A DNA stretch of 64,000 nt from Paenibacillus guangzhouensis (GCF_009363075.1 NZ_CP045293.1:4737501-4801500), one strand, 5' to 3'; shown: positions 28,082 through 39,900, numbered from the stretch's first letter. The notes: generated by a model from the sequence alone, not told the origin. Numbers and translations: made by a program.

Positions 28082-29833
28082 TTATTGGTTACTGCTGTTG
28101 CTGCGCACGAGTCGAATCGCACGAAGCTTAACGGCATCCGCATGCCAAATTTCGGTGAACCGTGGTGCAGGGTCCTTCAACTTGGATGATTGAATGGTTA
28201 GCTTGTAAGTCCCTGCTTCTTCCCATGTTATCTCGCCTAGCTTAGATAAAATCGGTATATAAGGATGCTGGCACGCAGGGGAGTTTGTATCTATGTCATC
28301 CTCCATTGGTGCACAGACGATCCGAGTCCCAGACGTATTTATTTCAATCTCTTCAGGGTATAACCCTTCCCACGCCACATCATGTCGCTTATAACTGACG
28401 AGCATCAACTCGTAGGTTCCTGGCTGTACAAGCGTAAACTCCCATTGTGCATTTCTGATGATACCAGCTCCGCTGTCGCTTTCCGCGACATACACGTCTG
28501 TCACCGCTGCATGCGGCACATCCAGTTGAAAGTCACCAGAAGATTGCTGCGTTAGCCTGCGGTCGAAGTCGTTCTCGCCAATCAGCTCTAGGACGACGAC
28601 CGACACGTACGCATCTGACGGTTGAGGCGGAAGCTCGACGACGGACGTATATAGGTCCAATCCTTCATCATAGGTCTGCACAACGGTTAATGCCTGTTGC
28701 GACGGGTCAGCAAGCATATAGGCTCGCGCAATTCGATTGCGTATCCCGTGAATGCGAACCTCATGCATCGACCAATTATCGTTATGCATATGAAGATAGA
28801 TACGTCCAGACTTCGTCGTTATCGCTCCCCAGCTCACCTCGCAAGGGAACGGGCTCCCTGATGTGCCATAGATGGCTTCGGCATTGCGCTGGGTCCATTC
28901 ACCAACTTCGCGCAGCCGCGCTACGGATAATTCTGGAATGGTTCCTTCCGGTGAAGGACCGACATTCAGGAGCAGATTGCCCCCTTTGCCAATAACATTG
29001 ACGAGCTTATGGAGGAGAGAATTCGTCGATTTCCACGTTTGATCCTTGGTCGTATACCCCCAGGATTGATTGAGCGTCATCGGCGTCTCCCAAGGCCTCG
29101 TATCTTCCCCGCTCATCCCGATCTCGTTATCGCCCTTCGACACATAATCGCCCATCCCCATGATATGGGACACCCGGGAATTGATCAGGCAGTCCGGTTG
29201 AAGACTTCGCACATGCTCCACGATATCCCTGCTATCCGCTTCGGACAATCCTCCAGCCGTATCGAACCAGACAAGGCCGATCCTTCCGTATTCGGTCAGC
29301 AGTTCCGTCAGCTGCGGCTTCACTTTGCCCTGCCAATACGTCTGGAAAACCTTCTCATCCAGTCGGTAATCCCACGTATTATTGTGTTCCTTGTGCAGCG
29401 CATCCGGATGATGCCAATCGATGACATGCGAGTAATAGAAGCATAAGGCGATCCCCACCTCCGCGCAGGCCTCAGCCAGCTCCTTCATCGGATCGCGCCC
29501 GAACGGGGTGGCGTCGACGATATTGTAAGGGTCCGATCGAGAATGGAACATGGCAAACCCGTCATGATGCTTAGCCGTAATGACGATATACCGCATGCCT
29601 GCATCTTTGGCGATGTTCACCCATTCGCTGGCATCGAACTTCGTCGGATTGAACTGCTTGGCCCATTGCTCGTACGCCTCTACCGGGGTTCGCTCTGCAT
29701 ACATCACCCATTCGCCTTTGGCTGGAATCGCATATAATCCCCAATGGATAAACATCCCGAATCTTGCCTCTGTCCACCATTTCGTTCTTAGATCCTGATC
29801 AACTGCCTTGATGCTGCTCACTTCCCATTTCAC
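28082..29833 (-). CDS. Alpha-L-fucosidase, GH29
   Basis: A 583-residue glycosidase. The N-terminal barrel shows WWTEARFGMFIHWGLYAIPA, the KHHDGFAMFHSRSDPYNI segment and GLVWFDTAGG, where the Asp is the expected nucleophile. Residues from about 430 onward form a beta-rich C-terminal region. No signal peptide, so cytoplasmic. It follows GH88 by 19 nt and precedes the binding lipoprotein by 15 nt. It removes alpha-L-fucose; linkage preference is not readable. With GH88 it points to a fucosylated, uronate-containing glycan. Confidence 0.92.
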   Translation of the reverse strand: MKWEVSSIKAVDQDLRTKWWTEARFGMFIHWGLYAIPAKGEWVMYAERTPVEAYEQWAKQFNPTKFDASEWVNIAKDAGMRYIVITAKHHDGFAMFHSRSDPYNIVDATPFGRDPMKELAEACAEVGIALCFYYSHVIDWHHPDALHKEHNNTWDYRLDEKVFQTYWQGKVKPQLTELLTEYGRIGLVWFDTAGGLSEADSRDIVEHVRSLQPDCLINSRVSHIMGMGDYVSKGDNEIGMSGEDTRPWETPMTLNQSWGYTTKDQTWKSTNSLLHKLVNVIGKGGNLLLNVGPSPEGTIPELSVARLREVGEWTQRNAEAIYGTSGSPFPCEVSWGAITTKSGRIYLHMHNDNWSMHEVRIHGIRNRIARAYMLADPSQQALTVVQTYDEGLDLYTSVVELPPQPSDAYVSVVVLELIGENDFDRRLTQQSSGDFQLDVPHAAVTDVYVAESDSGAGIIRNAQWEFTLVQPGTYELMLVSYKRHDVAWEGLYPEEIEINTSGTRIVCAPMEDDIDTNSPACQHPYIPILSKLGEITWEEAGTYKLTIQSSKLKDPAPRFTEIWHADAVKLRAIRLVRSNSSNQ

Positions 29834-29852
29834 CTCTTTCGGCGCTCCTCAG

Positions 29853-31010
29853 TTACCAATAGAGCTTCCAATCCCTCGTTACGCGAACCAATGCCTCATA
29901 GAAATAATAATCGCCCCATATGCAGCATTCGTCGATCCCTGTTCCGTTCGGCTTGCCATACACCGCGTGCAGCAATATGCCATTCGATTCCGGTACATCC
30001 CGCGCCATGTAATGCAAGATCAGCGAATCTAAGATCGACAAAGCCGCATTCTCATATCTCCGTCTCGTCGGGTCGGTTAACGGAAGATGCTTGGCTGTCT
30101 CCAGCAGTCCGCATACCGCGATAGCAGCTGCCGAGCTATCCCTCTCCTCCGGACCATCAGTGAAGATCAGGTCCCAATAACATACAAGATCCTCGGGCAG
30201 GCGGTCCAGAAAATAATTCGCAAGCTTCGTGGTCAGTTCGATCAGTTCACCATCCCCTGTATATCGGTAGGACAGCGGAAATCCGTAGATGCCCCACGCC
30301 TGACCTCTTGACCAGCAGGAATCATCCGCATAACCTTGCGCCGTACGACCATACTTCGGCTCGCCTGTCTCTGTATCCATGTAGAAGGTATGGAAGCTGG
30401 ATGCATCCTCGCGAATTAAGTACTTCGCAGACTGCCTTACATGGGATGCTGCGGCATCGTAATACTTCTGATCCCCGGTGACCTCGCTGGCCCAGTATAA
30501 GAGTGGTAAATTCATCAGGCAATCAATAATCATTCGTCCTTGCTGCTTCGGGTCTTTCAGATTGCCCCAGGCCTGGATAATGCCGGCCTTCTCTAAATAC
30601 CTTTCATAGAGGAGATCCGCTGCTTCAAGCGCTAGCTGCTTGGCATCCTCGTTCCCCGTCAGCTTGTAAGCCGATACGCAGGACAACGTATATAAGAAAC
30701 CAAGATCATGCGTCTCTGTATACCGCTTCTCATCCACCCGTTGGCGATAACTCGGAAGCTGATTCTCCGCAGCGAGGCGATACTTCTCATCGCCTGTCAC
30801 TTCGAACGCAAGCCACAGCATACCCGTCCAGAACCCCGGCGTCCATGCCACGTTGCCCACCTGCTCATAGACTTGATTCGTACTGCATTCCGCAGGGAAT
30901 GTATTGACGAATGTCTCCAGGTTACGATCGATTTGCTGGCGTATAAATGCCATCGCCTCGTCGCAGCGTTCTCTTGTCAGTCTCTTCGTTGCCGTAAATT
31001 GCTCAATCAT
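29853..31010 (-). CDS. Unsaturated glucuronyl hydrolase, GH88
   Basis: A 385-residue alpha6/alpha6-barrel enzyme. ETHDLGFLYTLSC holds one catalytic Asp and GYADDSCWSRGQAWGIYGF is the GH88 signature with the RGQAWG motif. It hydrates and removes the 4,5-unsaturated uronic acid left at the end of oligosaccharides by polysaccharide lyases. Start at 31010 follows GGGAGGGGTGTCA; the frame reaches 31079 but crosses the promoter. First gene of the unit GH88-GH29-lipoprotein-permeases. No lyase gene is in the window, so the first cleavage must come from elsewhere. Confidence 0.92.
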   Translation of the reverse strand: MIEQFTATKRLTRERCDEAMAFIRQQIDRNLETFVNTFPAECSTNQVYEQVGNVAWTPGFWTGMLWLAFEVTGDEKYRLAAENQLPSYRQRVDEKRYTETHDLGFLYTLSCVSAYKLTGNEDAKQLALEAADLLYERYLEKAGIIQAWGNLKDPKQQGRMIIDCLMNLPLLYWASEVTGDQKYYDAAASHVRQSAKYLIREDASSFHTFYMDTETGEPKYGRTAQGYADDSCWSRGQAWGIYGFPLSYRYTGDGELIELTTKLANYFLDRLPEDLVCYWDLIFTDGPEERDSSAAAIAVCGLLETAKHLPLTDPTRRRYENAALSILDSLILHYMARDVPESNGILLHAVYGKPNGTGIDECCIWGDYYFYEALVRVTRDWKLYW

Positions 31011-31050
31011 TGACACCCCTCCCACGTTGTCGTGATTCGTATCTGGGTCC

Positions 31051-31079
31051 ATTGTAAGCAACAGTGTTTCTTCCCACAA
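31051..31079 (-). promoter_or_regulatory. Candidate promoter of the GH88-GH29-ABC operon
   Basis: Minus strand -35 TTGTGG (31074-31079), 17-bp spacer, -10 TACAAT (31051-31056), about 40 nt before the GH88 start. Matches are partial. Confidence 0.4.
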
Positions 31080-31306
31080 TTTCCAATTTTTTAAGTGTAC
31101 TGCTCTTTTTATTCAGGTGAAAAAAAGTATGTGGGCATGAAAAATCGTTCCTCCCCCAAGGCATGTCAAAAAGAGCGGCTGATTCGATTGCCCCCGCCCG
31201 ACTTTATTCCCATTTGCTTCGTTTCTGTATTATGATGGATTGATGATGACCTAACTTGTCCAATTCCGAAAGGAACTGAATCTACATTAATATGAGGTGG
31301 TTACGA

Positions 31307-32050
31307 ATGGAGATGACGCCCCCCTGCCTGATCGCAATACATCACATCGACGACATGGACGAGGAAGTATTCCATCATTGCCTTTCATGGTTACCGGAGG
31401 ATTTCCGACATCCGATCATGCGGCTGAGAAGAAAGGAAGACCGTGACCGTTCTCTGCTCGGCGCACTACTAATTCGATATGCGCTAAGCAGAGCATGCTC
31501 CCTCCCTTGGAAGGACATTCAGATCCAAAAAAATGAATACGGCAAGCCCTTCTTATCCGCTTCCTCTACCATTCATTTTAATCTATCCCATTCCGGTCAT
31601 TGGATTGTCTTGATGCTCAGCGAACACTCTGTCGGCGTCGATGTGGAGCAAATAAAAAGCATGGACTTCACCGGATTGGATCTATTCTTCGCAAGCCGTG
31701 AATGGGACCGGCTGTCCTCCTATGAAGGGCAGCAGAAATTAGAATACTTCTACGACTTGTGGACGCTAAAAGAAAGCTACATGAAGGCGCTGGGGGTCGG
31801 TATGTCCTTGCCGCCCAATTCCTACTGGATCGAAGAAGATCCGTGCATTACCGTCCATGCGCCTGAACACCAGCAGAATTGGCATTTCCAACAATATGCG
31901 TTATCCCCGGATTACAAGCTCTCTGCATGCAGCGCTAGTCCGACGTTCCCTGCAGATATTTGCCGTCTAGCATCTGAGCATTTTGTGAATCTGGTGTCAC
32001 AACACGTCTCCGACATAAAAAAAGGCATAACTGCACCCATTCGTGGGTAA
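31307..32050 (+). CDS. 4'-phosphopantetheinyl transferase, Sfp type
   Basis: A 247-residue enzyme of the Sfp group. KPFLSASSTIHFNLSHSGHW and SVGVDVEQIKSMDF contain the GVDVE metal-binding motif; FYDLWTLKESYMKALGVGMS carries the WxxKEs(Y)xKA signature. It transfers 4'-phosphopantetheine from CoA to carrier proteins; the two PCP domains of the NRPS at 33920-40744 are the obvious clients. Start at 31307 is chosen because GAGGTGG lies just upstream and itself covers the ATG at 31292. It points toward the NRPS cluster from the far side and is transcribed separately. Confidence 0.93.
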   Translation: MEMTPPCLIAIHHIDDMDEEVFHHCLSWLPEDFRHPIMRLRRKEDRDRSLLGALLIRYALSRACSLPWKDIQIQKNEYGKPFLSASSTIHFNLSHSGHWIVLMLSEHSVGVDVEQIKSMDFTGLDLFFASREWDRLSSYEGQQKLEYFYDLWTLKESYMKALGVGMSLPPNSYWIEEDPCITVHAPEHQQNWHFQQYALSPDYKLSACSASPTFPADICRLASEHFVNLVSQHVSDIKKGITAPIRG

Positions 32051-32066
32051 TCCAGCTATGCCTTTG
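32017..32066 (-). terminator. Terminator of the chemotaxis-receptor gene, inside the PPTase 3' end
   Basis: AAAGGCATA (32021-32029) pairs with TATGCCTTT (32057-32065); the inner part ACCCA-TTCG-TGGGT adds a second stem. On the minus strand it runs into seven T (plus-strand A at 32017-32023), so it ends the minus-strand MCP transcript. Most of it lies inside the last codons of the PPTase gene. Confidence 0.75.
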
Positions 32067-32074
32067 ATTTGGGT

Positions 32075-33346
32075 TTATGATTGCGCCTCAGGCGAATGAT
32101 TGATTCTCTGCTTCAGCGTCTCGGTCAAGGTAGACAATGTGTTCGCTGCCTCCAAGGTCTGACCCATCGATTCGAAATGTTCTGCCGAAGCCATGCGAAT
32201 ATTGTCCATCTCCGATTTAGCTTTCTCGAAAATTTGCTCCGTCTGACTCAGCGATCCTGTCACTTCATCCGTATGTGCCGAAATTTCCTCCACGGCCGCG
32301 GATACTTCTTGAATTTGCGTACTCACGTCTTCAATCGAGGATTGAATGTGAATAAAGGTCGTGCCGGCTTGATTCAATGAATCGATTCCTCGCTTCATAT
32401 CCTCTGCGACATGGACCGAGGAAGTCACAGCTTCGCTTGCTTCCTGTTGGATCATGCCGTTGATCAAGCTGACCTGCTTGGCCGATTCCGTTGACTGCTC
32501 AGCAAGCTTACGAACCTCACTCGCAATGACGGAGAACCCGCTGCCGTATTCACCTGCTCTTGCCGCCTCAATCGCAGCATTCAATGCTAGCAGATGCGTC
32601 TGATTGGACAATTCCGTAATGACCGAGACGAATGTCTCCACTTCTTTAGATCGTGCGCCTAGACGGTTCACTTGCTCCAGCAGATTCTCAAGCGCTTCGT
32701 CCGTCTTGCTCATTTGCTCCATCGCTTCTCGGATCGATTCTCCGCCCCTAGCCGCCTTCACTGAAGTTTCGCCTGAGGTGCTCGCCACTTCATCGGAGCT
32801 GCTCGCAATTTGCTGGATCGCGGTTGAGATCTCCGACATCGTCCTTACGGTGGTCTGGAGAACTTCCATTTGTCTGCTTGATTCCTCGCTCACGTTACGA
32901 GTCGACTCACTAATGAGATCGGCCACGAAGTGCCCGACTTCGGAAGTCGATTTCACCATATCGACAGCCGTGTTAACATCATTCACGAAATGTTCCGTTT
33001 TACCCGCTACGTCTTGGAGCCGTTCAGCGATTCGGCGGAAATCTTGAGCCGCTTCCTGTACGACTGATGAGCTCAGGTTCAATTCGTTATGCGACAAATC
33101 GCCTTTCGAAATGCGCTTGATTTCTCCTGTGAGAAGCGTCAGATCGCGCTCAACATGACGATTAAGACGCTTGACTACCATAATTGTCGCACCAAAGCTT
33201 AAAATGACTAGAACAATTAAACCAATTATGAACGATGTCCAACCCCGCCCGGGGATGAAAAATAGAAACGAGAGAATAGCAGTCAGAATCGGGATCGGCA
33301 ATGCCGAGATCATCAGCTGCTTGTCTTGTTTGAAATGTAACATCAT
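32075..33346 (-). CDS. Methyl-accepting chemotaxis protein without a large sensor domain
   Basis: A 423-residue receptor. Two membrane helices near residues 12-55 are separated by only a few residues, so there is no extracellular ligand domain. The rest is a long coiled-coil signalling rod with the hairpin tip [20 protein letters not shown] (core of the CheA/CheW contact) and [17 protein letters not shown]. It probably senses a membrane, redox or cytoplasmic state. AGGTGGTGT precedes the ATG pair. It lies downstream of the NRPS on the same strand, with a terminator between. Confidence 0.9.
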   Translation of the reverse strand: MMLHFKQDKQLMISALPIPILTAILSFLFFIPGRGWTSFIIGLIVLVILSFGATIMVVKRLNRHVERDLTLLTGEIKRISKGDLSHNELNLSSSVVQEAAQDFRRIAERLQDVAGKTEHFVNDVNTAVDMVKSTSEVGHFVADLISESTRNVSEESSRQMEVLQTTVRTMSEISTAIQQIASSSDEVASTSGETSVKAARGGESIREAMEQMSKTDEALENLLEQVNRLGARSKEVETFVSVITELSNQTHLLALNAAIEAARAGEYGSGFSVIASEVRKLAEQSTESAKQVSLINGMIQQEASEAVTSSVHVAEDMKRGIDSLNQAGTTFIHIQSSIEDVSTQIQEVSAAVEEISAHTDEVTGSLSQTEQIFEKAKSEMDNIRMASAEHFESMGQTLEAANTLSTLTETLKQRINHSPEAQS

Positions 33347-33402
33347 ACACCACCTAAATATCTTTTATTCAAACTAAAATAGCTGGCTAGCTGTAAATCT
33401 TT

Positions 33403-33431
33403 AAAAAAAGCCTGGAGACCAGGCTTTTTTG
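33403..33431 (-). terminator. Intrinsic terminator between the small protein and the MCP gene
   Basis: AAAAAAGCCTGG/CCAGGCTTTTTT stem with a 4-nt loop and A/T tracts on both sides. It follows the stop at 33442 on the minus strand by about 10 nt. Confidence 0.85.
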
Positions 33432-33441
33432 ATTTTGCTGT

Positions 33442-33786
33442 TTAGTTGTTCAAGTAAGCTTCTGCTTCATCTAGTTTTTCAAACGAAACAACAATATCGC
33501 CAAACATGCGTTTCATTTGCATTTTCGATACGGCAGAACCTGTGTAATAAGCCCACTTCGTCAAACCTTTTTGAACGGAGAGTTCTCCAAGCGGCGCCAA
33601 AGCCAAAGCGACATCCTGGGTGAACAGTTTACCTTCGCTCAAATCCGTCAAACCTGTGAAGCCAGGTTTTACTTGATCCATCACTTTGCTGTATTCCTGC
33701 TTGTACGTCTCTACCTCATCCATCGTGATGCTCTGAACGCGGACAGTAACGCGATTTTTGGCTTGGTCGTAAGAAATTTGGAACAT
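33442..33786 (-). CDS. Small soluble protein of unknown function (114 aa)
   Basis: A 114-residue protein with alternating strand and helix pattern (MFQISYDQAKNRVTVRVQSI, then TMDEVETYKQEYSKVMDQV) that recalls STAS/SpoIIAA-like folds, but I see no decisive motif. AGGAGGAAATAGAC gives a strong ribosome site. It lies between the NRPS and the chemotaxis receptor, all on the minus strand, and is closed by a terminator. TTGTAT with TATAAG upstream may be its own promoter. Function not assigned. Confidence 0.75.
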   Translation of the reverse strand: MFQISYDQAKNRVTVRVQSITMDEVETYKQEYSKVMDQVKPGFTGLTDLSEGKLFTQDVALALAPLGELSVQKGLTKWAYYTGSAVSKMQMKRMFGDIVVSFEKLDEAEAYLNN

Positions 33787-33919
33787 GTCTATTTCCTCCT
33801 AAAATGGTTAAATTATCTTATACATTAATTCTATCAAAATATACAAGATGGGAAAAGAGAAATTTGTCGATTCGTGCGATTTGTTGTCAAATAAAGTCGA
33901 TTCTATGACGATTTCCCTA

Positions 33920-36900
33920 TTATTTCTGTGATAAAAAGCCTACTTCTTTGCAATATCCGATCATTGCATGAACCCGTTCGTCATCCATCTTTTCCCACTC
34001 AAAACCGAGCATTCGGAGTACCAATACGCTCTTCTTGACTGTAATCTCGAACATCGTCGCATCATGGTGCTGTTCCAGCCATCCGTAGTGGAGGATAATC
34101 TTCTCAATCTCTTCCCTGCAGTCATCCGCCTCATATTTCGCTATCATATAATCGATGAATTGCTCGAACGTACCCGATTTGACATCCCACTCTAACCGAC
34201 CGTCGGCGAGTAAATGGCTCATACTCTCGCGATGCGGGTTGAACAAATGGAAAACTTCATTTTGAATGGCTTCCGGCTGCATCAACAGCACGACCGCACG
34301 GCTGACCGCGTCGACATAAGAGAAATCCGTGTCCGGCTCCATTTCTGGCACCATCCCGAGACGAATAAAGGATCGCATCATCGTGTAGAACGCATTTTCC
34401 TCGATATTCTCTTGGAATCTTCCCGTATCGGACTGGAAGACAACGTTCCCGATTCTGTAGATGCTGGACGGTACGCCTGTCTCTCTCGCCTTGATCACTT
34501 TCCGTTCCGCTTCATGTTTCGTCTTAGCGTAATAATTCTCGTACTGCTGCCCAAGATCCAGGTCGTATTCGGTGAAATACGCAGCGGATTGATCCGGTAT
34601 GACGCCCGAGGCGACACCTAATGTCGAAATATGGTGCATCGGCTTAATTCGGTTCAGCTGCGCGAACGCTAATACCCGCTCCGTCGCAACCACATTCTGC
34701 TGCTCAAAATCAGAATAATTGCCGTAATGCTTAACTGTTGCCGCCGAATGCACGATCCCGTCTACAATCTCGGAGAGTTCGGTATACTTCGCTTCCGTTA
34801 GGCCTAGCCGCTCTTGGGTCAGATCCCCCTTATGCACGCAGATTCTGCTTCGCATCGTCTCATTGATCTGATCGCGGAAATAGAACGCTAACTTGCTGTG
34901 CAGACGGTCGGCAGCTTGCTCATCGGTATCTCCGCGGACGATGACATGAACCGTCCAATCCGTATGGACCAGCATATCACGCAGCAAATGGACGCCGAGA
35001 TAGCCGGTTGCCCCGGTCAACAGCACATGGCGGTAGACGATCTTCTTCGTCAGATCCAATTGGCCGTATTGCTCGTTCTTCTGATGGTACAACGCCTCTT
35101 GATCGTCAAAGCGAACCTCTGAAGGCGAGAGATGCACCTTCTTCAATTCCGCGAGCTTCTCCATCAAATGATTCGAGGATGTCTCTCTCACCTTCGTGGA
35201 CAACTCCGCAATCGTCTGATGCTCGAACACATCATTAATGGCGATCTCGAACTGCTGCTGCAGCCTTGCGACCATCACCGCGGCTTTCAGCGAATGTCCG
35301 CCCAATTCGAAGAAGTTATCGTGAATGCCGATCTTCGCGATGCCAAGCAGATCCTGCCATACCTCCGCAATCTTGCGTTCCGCATCGGTCCGAGGCGCCA
35401 CATATTCGCTGCTTCCCACCGAGATGTTCCCAACTTCCGGTTCAGGCAGGGCTCTCCGATCGATTTTGCCGTTCGGCGTCAGCGGCAGGGCCGGAAGCTG
35501 AACAAAGTAAGACGGAATCATATAATCCGGCAGGCTCTTCGCAAGATGGTTCCGCAGCTCTGTCACCGTCTGTTCCGCTTCCACGGCAACATAGGCGCAT
35601 AGGTATCGGCCTCCGCTGCCGTCTTCTTTGGCTAAGACGAGCGTCTCTTTCACCGCCACATGGTTCAAGAGCGTGTTCTCGATCTCCCCAAGCTCGATCC
35701 GGAATCCCCGAATTTTCACTTGATGATCCAATCTGCCCAGGAACTCCAGTGTGCCATCTTCATTCCAACGCGCGAGATCCCCGGTTTTGTACATTCGCCC
35801 TTCGCCTGCGTAAGGATCCGGCAGATACCGGTCAGCAGTCATCTGCTCTTGGCCGTAGTAACCTCTTCCGACGCAATCCCCCGCAATGTAGAGCTCTCCA
35901 GGCACGCCCGGTGGCTGAACATGCAGTTGATCGTTCAACAGATAAATCCGCGTATTCGTAATCGGTCTGCCGATCGGCGGCAGCTCGGGAATGTCTCCGT
36001 TCGGATCAATCGTATGCGCCGTAGCCACATGCGTCTCAGATGGGCCGTAGTGGTTATGCAAATACACTTGATAATGACGCAAATGCTCTCTGAATTTCTC
36101 CGGCACGATCAGCTGCTCCCCGGCCGTAATGATATGGCGAACCGAGGTAGGGAATCGATCTGCGTATTCCTTCTCGTTCAAGATGAATTTCAGGAACGAT
36201 ACCGGCATGAATAGAATATTAATGCCCTCATCTTCAATCACTTGCAGCAATCGGCCTACGTCGCGACGCGTATCGTTCGTGACAAGACACAACGTACCTC
36301 CGGCAAGCAAGGTCGACCAAATCTCTTGCGAGCAGACGTCGAAGCTAAGCGTCGTGAATTGGAGCACTTTGCCGCTATAGTCCACATTGGTCTCTGTATA
36401 TTCATAATGGATCAGGTTCACCATGTTCCGATGCTCGATCATGACGCCTTTTGGCTTCCCTGTCGTTCCGGACGTATAGATGACATATAACAGGTTCTCC
36501 GCCCTGCTCCGGCTCGGCGGGTTACCTGTGACCTCGCTATATGCGGTTGTTTGATCCAAGTATAGCTCTTCGCCTTCGAAGGTTGTCTTCCCAGCTAGAT
36601 GCGTCTGCGTCAGCAGCAGTTTCGCCCCGCTGCTCTCGAGCATGTAGTTCACACGATCCTGCGGGTACTCGGGATCGATCGGAACGTAAGCTCCGCCGGC
36701 TTTGAGAATGCCGAGAAGTCCGATGATCATCTCGAGCGATCTGTCCGCCATCAGGCCGATGACTTCGTCCGCTTGAACGCCTTTCGCGATCAGCGTACCG
36801 GCCAGACGATTCGCCTTCTCGTTCAGCTCCGCATACGTGAGCCGTTCGCTGCAGAATACCAAAGCCGGATGATCCGGTGTCCGAAGCACCTGCTCCTCGA

Positions 36901-39900
36901 ACAATTGCTGGATCGTCGCTTCCCGGCGATACGGCGCCGCCGTGTCGTTCAGCACATCGATCTGATCGTGGATTTCCTTCTCATCCATGAATGCGATTTC
37001 CGTCAGCTTGATGTCGCTTGCCGCTACAGCCGCTTCCAGAATGCGAGCATAATGTCTGCTCCAGCGCTCTACCGTCTCATGTTGGAACAGATCCGTACGG
37101 TACTGGAAATCGACATGGACCGTCGTGTCCAATTCCGTCACGTCCACCATCAGATCGTATTTGGCAATCGGATCCACGTATGGTGCAGCCGTCACTTCCG
37201 CCCCTGCCATCGAAGGAATAGTACGCCCCGTATTCTGCATAACGAATAGCGTATCGAATAGCGGATTCCGCCCTGGAACGCGAGGGTTGTTCAAGTCGCG
37301 GAGCATCAGCTCCAGTTCATACTCTTGATGCTCGATGGCGCCGACGACACATGCCTTCACTTCCTGCAAGAATGCGGCGAAAGACTTCTGCTTGTCCGGA
37401 TAACTGCGGAGAGGCAGCGTATTAACGAACATGCCGATCATTTGCTGCATTTCACTCTCGGTCCGGCAGGCGAACGGCGCGCCCACAATAATATCCTCTT
37501 GGCCGCTATAGCGGAATAGCAGCACGTTATAGGCTGCCAACAAAATCATATACAATGTTGTATCGGACTCCGCAGCTAATTTCTTTAATTTCTCCGTCAG
37601 TGCTGCACCCAGTTGAACCGAGAGCGTGTTCCCGTTGAAGCTCTGAACATCCGGACGCTTCCGATCGGTAGGCAGCTGCAGAATCGGAATTTCACCCGTC
37701 AGCGCGGAGCTCCAGTAATCCTTCAGTGAATGACGCAATGGGGTATTGTCCTGTTGGCCGTACCACACCGCGAAATCTTTGAATTGGACGGCTAATGGAG
37801 GAAGCTCCTCTCCGCTGTACAGCTTGCTCCAATCTTCGAAGAACAAATGCAGCGACACGCCGTCAACGGCAATATGATGGAAATCAAGCATCACATAGTG
37901 CAAATCATCAGCACAGGTAATTAGCGCCGCCCGCATCAACGGTGCTTCGCTCAATTGGAACGGCTTCACGAATGCGCGCATCATGCCAGCGACTTCGTGT
38001 TCATTGGCGGTGAGCATCGACAAACGGAATGGGACTTGCTCCTGGATCGTCTGAACAATCTCCTCGCCTACCCATTGGAAGGAAGTCCGCAGCATGTCAT
38101 GGCGATGAATCAATTTCTGGAACGTCTGCTCTAGCCGTGCAACGTCTACCTTGCCTTCTATCCGAAGCAGCATCGGCGTATTATAAGCCGTTCCAACGCC
38201 TTCCATCTGCTCGATCAAGTACATGCGTCTTTGCGCCGGGTAGACCGGGTAATGAGAAGATACGGGTACAGGCTCGATTGTGGAACGAGCTGCATGGCCA
38301 ACGGCCTGCTCTGCGATTTTGCGCGCTTGCTCCCGGATCGTCGTATATTGGAATACATCCGCCATGAGCAGACGCACGCCGAACCGCCGTTCGATCTGTC
38401 CGCGCAGCGATGCCGCTTGCAGTGAATGGCCGCCGATTTCGAAGAATCGTTCATCCGCGCCAATATTCGGTATCCCTAGAACTCCATGCCAGATCTCGGC
38501 AAGCTGTTTTTCCGTCTCATTCTCGAACACCGCTGACTCAGCTTGTACGTGCACACGCTCCGGTTCTGGAAGTGCACGCCGATCCACTTTGCCATTGGCA
38601 TTGACCGGGAGACTATCCAGGGTTACGAACCGCGGCGGAATCATGTATTCCGGCAGCCGAACAGCGAGGAAATCCGCAAGATCCCGAGGCGTGCATACGG
38701 ATGATGCAACCACATAGGCGCATAGATAGCTGGCTCCGTTCTGATCCTCGCGTGCGATGACGATACAATCTTTAACCGATTCATGCTGCAGAAGCTGCTG
38801 TTCGATTTCTCCGATTTCGATACGGAATCCACGAATTTTGACTTGATGATCGATCCGTCCCATGAACTCAATCGTTCCGTTCGGAAGCCATCTAGCCAGA
38901 TCCCCAGTACGATACATGCGTTCCCCGTCACGGAACGGATGCGGGACGAACTTCTCCTCCGTCAGCTCCGGCCGGTTCAAGTAGCCTCGAGCGAGCCCTG
39001 TGCCGCTAATGCACAGCTCCCCTGCGATACTGATCGGCTGAAGCTTGCCCGCTGCATCCAGAATGAGGACTTCCGTGTTATCAATCGGTTGGCCGATAGA
39101 GATGTTATCCGTCCATTCCGTCACTTGGTGCGATGTCGTCACGACCGCGTTCTCCGTCGGGCCGTAGCAATTGTGCAGCTCGTAGCGCGTAGGACGGTAC
39201 GTCTTCAGTTTATCGCCTCCCGTGACAAGCACACGCAGAGACGTGTTCTCGAGCTCCATGAACTGTTCGCATAGCTGCGTCGGCAGGAACCCAATCGTAA
39301 TCCCCTGTTGATGGAAATAGGCATTCAACGCCTCGGCGTCAAGCCGAATGTCTTCGGGAACGATATGGAGCGACGCGCCGGTAATCAGGTACGGGAAGAT
39401 CTCCCAGACGGAAGCATCGAACCCGAAGCCTGCAAATTTGGTGGCGCGGTCATGTTCCGTGACACGGAAATGATGCTGATGCCAGCATGCCAAATTCACG
39501 AGCGGTTGATGCTCGACCATGACGCCTTTCGGCGTTCCGGTAGACCCGGACGTGTAGATGATATACGCGAGATCCGTCGGGCTAGACGTCACGGGAACAG
39601 GCTCCATTCGCTCACCCGCTAGCAACGCATCGCTCACCACCAGCGTTTCGCCGTCGAACGCAATCTCAGAATGGATGTCTGGCGTCATGAGCAGCAGCTG
39701 CGTCCGACTGTCTTCAAGCATAAATCTCGTACGTTCCGCAGGATAGTTCGGGTCGATTGGCAAATAGGCCGCTCCCGCCTTCAGAATCCCTAGAATCGAG
39801 ACGATCATCTGTTTGGACGGGCCAGACATGATCCCTACGATGTCTCCCCGCTGTACGCCTTTCCCAAGGAGCAAGCGAGCCAGTCGGTTGGACTGTTCAT

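Noticed and set aside
35266-35961. 231-codon plus-strand frame opposite the NRPS
   Set aside because: It mirrors conserved NRPS codons and is rich in Ser/Arg/Pro as expected of an antisense shadow.
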